A stretch of 64,000 bases of DNA, taken from Nocardia arizonensis (lineage in GTDB: Bacteria > Actinomycetota > Actinomycetes > Mycobacteriales > Mycobacteriaceae). The translations under genes and the position numbers were made by a program. The stretch is from NCBI RefSeq assembly GCF_001310275.1, contig NZ_LGYZ01000087.1, forward strand, positions 124,001 through 188,000. The letters run 5' to 3'. This document shows positions 60,658 through 64,000 of this stretch, in pieces. A model generated the notes under the pieces. The model did not search any database, was not told the origin of the DNA, and saw nothing but the letters and a program-made list of their open reading frames with translations. Every line of letters begins with the position of its first letter. Within the stretch, counting starts at the first letter, position 1.

Positions 60658-61782
60658 CTAATTGGCCTGCTCCCGCATCCGCCAGCGGATTCCCGACTCG
60701 ATGAAGGAGTCGATATCGCCGTCCAGCACCGCGGTGGGATTGTTCACCTCGTAGTTGGTGCGCAGATCCTTGACCATCTGGTAGGGATGCAGCACGTAGG
60801 AGCGCATCTGGTTGCCCCAGGAAGCGCCCTCGGTGGTCTTGAGCGCGTCCATCTGGGCGCGCTCCTCCTGTCGTTTACGTTCGAGCAGTTTGGCCTGGAG
60901 CACTCGCATGGCCGAGATCTTGTTCTGTAGCTGCGACTTCTCGTTCTGGCATGTGACCACGATGCCGGTGGGGATATGGGTCAGGCGCACCGCCGAGTCG
61001 GTGGTGTTGACGCTCTGACCGCCCGGGCCCGAAGAGCGGTACACGTCGACGCGGACATCGCCCTCCGGGATCTCGATGTGGTCGGTGGTCTCCACGACGG
61101 GCAGGACCTCGACCTCGGCGAAGGAGGTCTGGCGGCGGCCCTGGTTGTCGAAGGGACTGATGCGGACCAGTCGGTGGGTGCCCATCTCGACCGAGAGGGT
61201 GCCGTAGGCGTAGGGGGCCTTCACCACGAAGGTGGCGCTCTTGATGCCCGCCTCCTCGGCGTAGGAGGTGTCGTAGACCTCGACCGGGTAGTCGTGGCGC
61301 TGGGCCCAGCGCACGTACATGCGCATCAACTTCTCGGCCCAGTCGGCGGCGTCGACACCGCCGGCGCCGGACCGGATGTTGACCAGCGCCTCGCGCTTGT
61401 CGTATTCGCCCGACAGCAGTGTGCGGACCTCCATCGCCTCGACGTCGCCGTGCAGCGCCGCGCGCTCGGCGTCGGCCTCGGCGAGCGCGGCCGTCCTGGC
61501 CTCGCCCTCCTCGCCCTCGGCGAGTTCGTACAGCACAGGCAGATCCTCGAGCCGCTGACGCAACTCCTCGACGCGGCGCAGTTCGCCTTGAGCGTGGGAG
61601 AGTTCGCTGGTGACCTGCTGGGCGTGGTCCTGATCGTTCCACAGGTCCGGGTCCGCGGCCTGATGCTCGAGTTCATCGATGCGGCGCCGCAACTCCTCGA
61701 TATCGAGAACCGCCTCGACCGTCTTCAGAGTGGTGTCGAGTTCGGCGAGGTCGGCGGAAACGTCGGGATGCACGAGGGTCAA
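60658..61782 (-). CDS. prfB: Peptide chain release factor 2
   Basis: 374 residues. It has the coiled N-terminal domain (RRRIDELEHQAADPDLW), the anticodon-like tripeptide in RISPFDNQGRRQTSF (SPF, typical of RF2, reading UGA/UAA) and the catalytic GGQ in RSSGPGGQSVNTTDSA. The frame is continuous from ATG 61782, so the RF2 autoregulatory +1 frameshift found in many bacteria is absent, as is usual in actinobacteria. First gene of the prfB-mscS-ftsEX group. Confidence 0.96.
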   Translation of the reverse strand: MTLVHPDVSADLAELDTTLKTVEAVLDIEELRRRIDELEHQAADPDLWNDQDHAQQVTSELSHAQGELRRVEELRQRLEDLPVLYELAEGEEGEARTAALAEADAERAALHGDVEAMEVRTLLSGEYDKREALVNIRSGAGGVDAADWAEKLMRMYVRWAQRHDYPVEVYDTSYAEEAGIKSATFVVKAPYAYGTLSVEMGTHRLVRISPFDNQGRRQTSFAEVEVLPVVETTDHIEIPEGDVRVDVYRSSGPGGQSVNTTDSAVRLTHIPTGIVVTCQNEKSQLQNKISAMRVLQAKLLERKRQEERAQMDALKTTEGASWGNQMRSYVLHPYQMVKDLRTNYEVNNPTAVLDGDIDSFIESGIRWRMREQAN

Positions 61783-62129
61783 GCCTAGCGGCCGTCCCGA
61801 CGCACCTGCTCTTCAGGCCGGACGAGCCGATGCGGGACGGGAAGCCCTCGGTACGTGGATCGGATTACTCATGTGTACGAGAGTAGCGGGACGAGCCCGT
61901 CGGCAGCGAGGCGATTTCCTCAGCCGTTGACCGCGCAACGCGCCGGGACGCAGACCACGCAGGGTGTCGAGCGCCTCGGCGCCGGCCGGGTCGGCGGGCA
62001 GTGCACGACCAGGGCAAGTCAACCGCAAGGGCGACAGAAGGTTCACGAGTCAGCCCGCCCGGTCTCCTGCGGCACGTTACGGGTAGCTGATCCCGATCAC
62101 CAGCCGCTGCAACCAGATAAGTCGACGGT
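61783..62129. other. Upstream region of prfB
   Basis: 347 bases between prfB and the end of the MmyB-like regulator gene (both on the minus strand). It should hold the prfB promoter. No convincing small gene, tRNA or riboswitch was recognised. Confidence 0.5.
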
Positions 62130-62987
62130 TCACCCCGAGACCGCACGCAGCCCAACGCGGTGGCGCCCTGCGAGCTCGTCCAGAGCAACGACAGTGGCGT
62201 CGTCAGCCGGGAGATAGACGAACAACCGCTGATCGTCATCCGCGGGAAGATCGAGAGTTTCGTACGACAACCGCAACCGACCGGCCTCGGCATGCTCGAC
62301 ACGGGTGACACCGTTCGCGGCGGGCAGGCTGGGCACCGTAGCGACGCGACGCGTGAATTCCGCTCCCGCGACGATCTCGAGCTCATCGGCCAAGGCCGCC
62401 ATCGCCGGATCACTACGGAACGGCCCCTGCTTCAAAGCAGCCACCTGCTCGTCTGCGATGTGGTCCCAATCCGGATAGAAGTCACGCGCCAAGGGATCGC
62501 CGAAAACGAACAATGCGAGATTGGCCGTGGACGGATCATCGAGAAGGCCGGTCGACGCCATCAACCGGTGATAGCCCTCGGTGTAAGCGAGAACGTCGCT
62601 GAGACGATTCACCACCACCGCGGCAGCAGGCTCCAGATGGTCCAGAACGGCACGGACCGAAGGGCGAACACTGCGGGTCGGGCGCGCATGGCCGATGCAA
62701 CTGAAGCCAGGCTCGCCGGCTTTGGTCAAACGGAACAGGTGGATACGCTCACTCGGCGCCAGCAGTAGTGCATCGGCGATGGCCGAGAGCACCGACGGTG
62801 ACGGGTGACGGTCACGGCCTTGCTCGAGCCGAACTATGTACTCGACGCTGACGCCGGCAAGGGTAGCGACCTCCGCACGACGCAGACCGGGCGTGCGACG
62901 CCGTGGCCCCGACGGTAAACCGACACGGGCAGGTGTGACCGCCTCTCGTCGGCTACGCAGGAACAAGCCCAACTCGTTCTCGGCCAC
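62130..62987 (-). CDS. XRE-family regulator with MmyB-like ligand domain
   Basis: 285 residues. The N-terminal helix-turn-helix has the family pattern FLRSRREAVTPARVGLPSG, RRTPGLRRAEVATLAGVSV, YIVRLEQGRD. The C-terminal MLTR domain (residues about 105-275) contains RPSVRAVLDHLEPAAAVVVN, YHRLMASTGLLDD and the closing LFVYLPADDATVVALDELA. Such regulators bind fatty-acid-like ligands and often control a divergent reductase; here an FMN reductase lies 389 bases upstream and divergent. Confidence 0.88.
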   Translation of the reverse strand: MAENELGLFLRSRREAVTPARVGLPSGPRRRTPGLRRAEVATLAGVSVEYIVRLEQGRDRHPSPSVLSAIADALLLAPSERIHLFRLTKAGEPGFSCIGHARPTRSVRPSVRAVLDHLEPAAAVVVNRLSDVLAYTEGYHRLMASTGLLDDPSTANLALFVFGDPLARDFYPDWDHIADEQVAALKQGPFRSDPAMAALADELEIVAGAEFTRRVATVPSLPAANGVTRVEHAEAGRLRLSYETLDLPADDDQRLFVYLPADDATVVALDELAGRHRVGLRAVSG

Positions 62988-63097
62988 TTCCCCTCCTCAG
63001 GGTTCCACACGGCTGCCCGATACCGCGCTGCCGCTTGCTCGAGGGCACCGAACCAACGCCCGACACCGACGTCAACGAGGGTGTAACCGAGATCTCA

Positions 63098-63234
63098 TTC
63101 CGGCCGGCGTCGCCAGTTCCGAACGGCGCAGGCCGGGGTGCGGCGGCGCGGCCCCTCGGGCAGGCCGACCCGCGCGGGCGTCGCCGCTTCACGCCGGGTC
63201 CGCGGTAACAATCCCAGCTCACCCTTCGAACCTA
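63098..63234 (-). pseudogene. Broken partial copy of an MmyB-like regulator N-terminus
   Basis: GELGLLPRTRREAATPARVG then LPEGPRRRTP repeats the start of the neighbouring regulator (GLFLRSRREAVTPARVG...RRTPGLRRAEVAT). After RRTP one G is missing, so the frame shifts; corrected it reads GLRRSELATPAG before breaking off. A relic of a second, related regulator gene or of a local duplication, directly before the reductase gene. Confidence 0.65.
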
Positions 63235-63375
63235 ACAAGGTTCGCCGCGCCGAGGGTGTCCCTGCCACTACCACTCTCACGGCGGTCTCCCGAGTCGCCC
63301 TCGGCCGCAGCAGACTCGAGCGGGCCGGGCCGATCGTGGTCGGGCCCGGAAATCGCGTCGGAGAAGGAGTGCGAA

Positions 63376-63972
63376 ATGTCAACTGAGAACGTGAAACTCG
63401 CGGTGATCGTCGCCAGCGTCCGTGAGGGCCGGTTCGGGCCCGTCATCGCCCGCTGGTTCGTCGACCAAGTCGACCGGCACGGCGAATTCGAGGTCGACGT
63501 GATCGATCTGGCCGATGCCGAGTTGCCGGCGGCGCTGCCCGCGGCGCCTCCGCGATTGGAACCGAATCCGGTCCGCCCCGCCGGGATGAACGACCTGACC
63601 GCGCGGTTGGCGGCGGCCGAGGCGTTCGTCATCGTGACCCCGGACTACAACCGCAGCTATCCGGCCGCGTTGAAAACCGCCATCGACTGGCATTTCACAC
63701 AGTGGGACACCAAGGCGATCGGATTCGTCGGCTACAGCGGCGCCTCCGGCGGTTTGCTCGCCATCGAACACCTGCGCCAGATCTTCACCGAACTCAATGC
63801 CCACACCGTGCGCGACTATGTCTCGTTTCCGCGCTACTACCTGCTGTTCGACGAGCGTGGGGAATTGCGCGATCCGGCCGAGCCCGTGGCGGCCGCGGAG
63901 ATGATGCTCGAACAACTGTTGTGGTGGTCGCGGGCGCTGCGCGCGGCGCGCGCGAGTTCCGCGATGGCCTGA
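63376..63972 (+). CDS. NADPH-dependent FMN reductase
   Basis: 198 residues of the flavodoxin-like FMN_red family: VIVASVREGRFGPVIARWFV binds the FMN phosphate, and VIVTPDYNRSYPAALKTAID plus FVGYSGASGGLLAIEHL complete the flavin site. It reduces FMN (or quinones) with NAD(P)H in the cytosol. The ATG has AAGGAG 7 bases upstream. Being divergent from an MmyB-like regulator, it is probably the regulator's target. Confidence 0.9.
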   Translation: MSTENVKLAVIVASVREGRFGPVIARWFVDQVDRHGEFEVDVIDLADAELPAALPAAPPRLEPNPVRPAGMNDLTARLAAAEAFVIVTPDYNRSYPAALKTAIDWHFTQWDTKAIGFVGYSGASGGLLAIEHLRQIFTELNAHTVRDYVSFPRYYLLFDERGELRDPAEPVAAAEMMLEQLLWWSRALRAARASSAMA

Positions 63973-64000
63973 ACGCCGCTCGGGCGCGGATAGGGTCGAC

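Noticed and set aside
60658..61782. Programmed +1 frameshift in prfB
   Set aside because: The release-factor frame is continuous from ATG 61782, with no internal TGA near codon 25.

Overview
The window is high-GC actinobacterial chromosome, most likely Nocardia or a close relative. The evidence is the prfB / mscS-like / ftsE / ftsX / smpB / ssrA core set, actinobacterial-type GT87 and DUF899 proteins, a GlnR-like box in front of an ammonium transporter, a tmRNA tag of the mycobacterial type (ADSHQREYALAA), and GTG starts throughout. No rRNA or ordinary tRNA gene and no CRISPR array was seen.

Layout. 1-13.3 kb: ordinary chromosomal genes (PLP-dependent ammonia-lyase, small membrane protein, secreted protein, PLP decarboxylase, GT87 mannosyltransferase-like protein, cyclase-family hydrolase, Tat-exported berberine-bridge-type FAD oxidase, Amt transporter, EamA transporter, metallophosphoesterase, DUF899 protein). 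13.9-17.1 kb: a decayed integrated element with two HigBA-like toxin-antitoxin pairs (one toxin broken by a stop codon), a frameshifted gene and the 3' tip of an integrase next to a copy of the ssrA 3' end. 17.1-31.15 kb: a compact 14-kb prophage or satellite-like element integrated in ssrA, with 23-bp att repeats at both ends. It has integrase, repressor, Xis-like protein, a RepA-like ATPase with iteron-like repeats inside its gene, and a 1603-residue tape-measure protein with two cell-wall hydrolase domains, but no recognisable capsid, portal, terminase or tail-tube gene. 31.1-33.7 kb: ssrA, a substrate-binding lipoprotein, smpB.

33.7-54.2 kb is an apparent genomic island lying between smpB and the ftsX side of the locus. 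It is bordered by an IS256-type transposase remnant and by an IS4-type transposase remnant split by a complete group II intron (51518-54082). Its cargo looks like a pathway for secondary alcohols and methyl ketones: Zn alcohol dehydrogenase, a five-gene ATP-dependent ketone carboxylase resembling acetophenone carboxylase and acetone carboxylase, a CoA-transferase pair, an acyl-CoA ligase, a thiolase, and an AcoR/MimR-type activator. The same 15-bp palindrome, GTCCCA-N3-TGGGAC, sits in front of the ligase-thiolase operon and in the regulator/carboxylase divergent region, so one regulon is likely. The inferred flow is alcohol to ketone, ketone plus CO2 to beta-keto acid, activation to the CoA thioester, then thiolysis to acetyl-CoA plus acyl-CoA.

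54.3-64 kb returns to core chromosome: small membrane protein, Tat metallophosphoesterase, RecQ, ftsX, ftsE, small membrane protein, MscS channel, prfB, an MmyB-like regulator with a broken partial copy beside it, and an NADPH-dependent FMN reductase.
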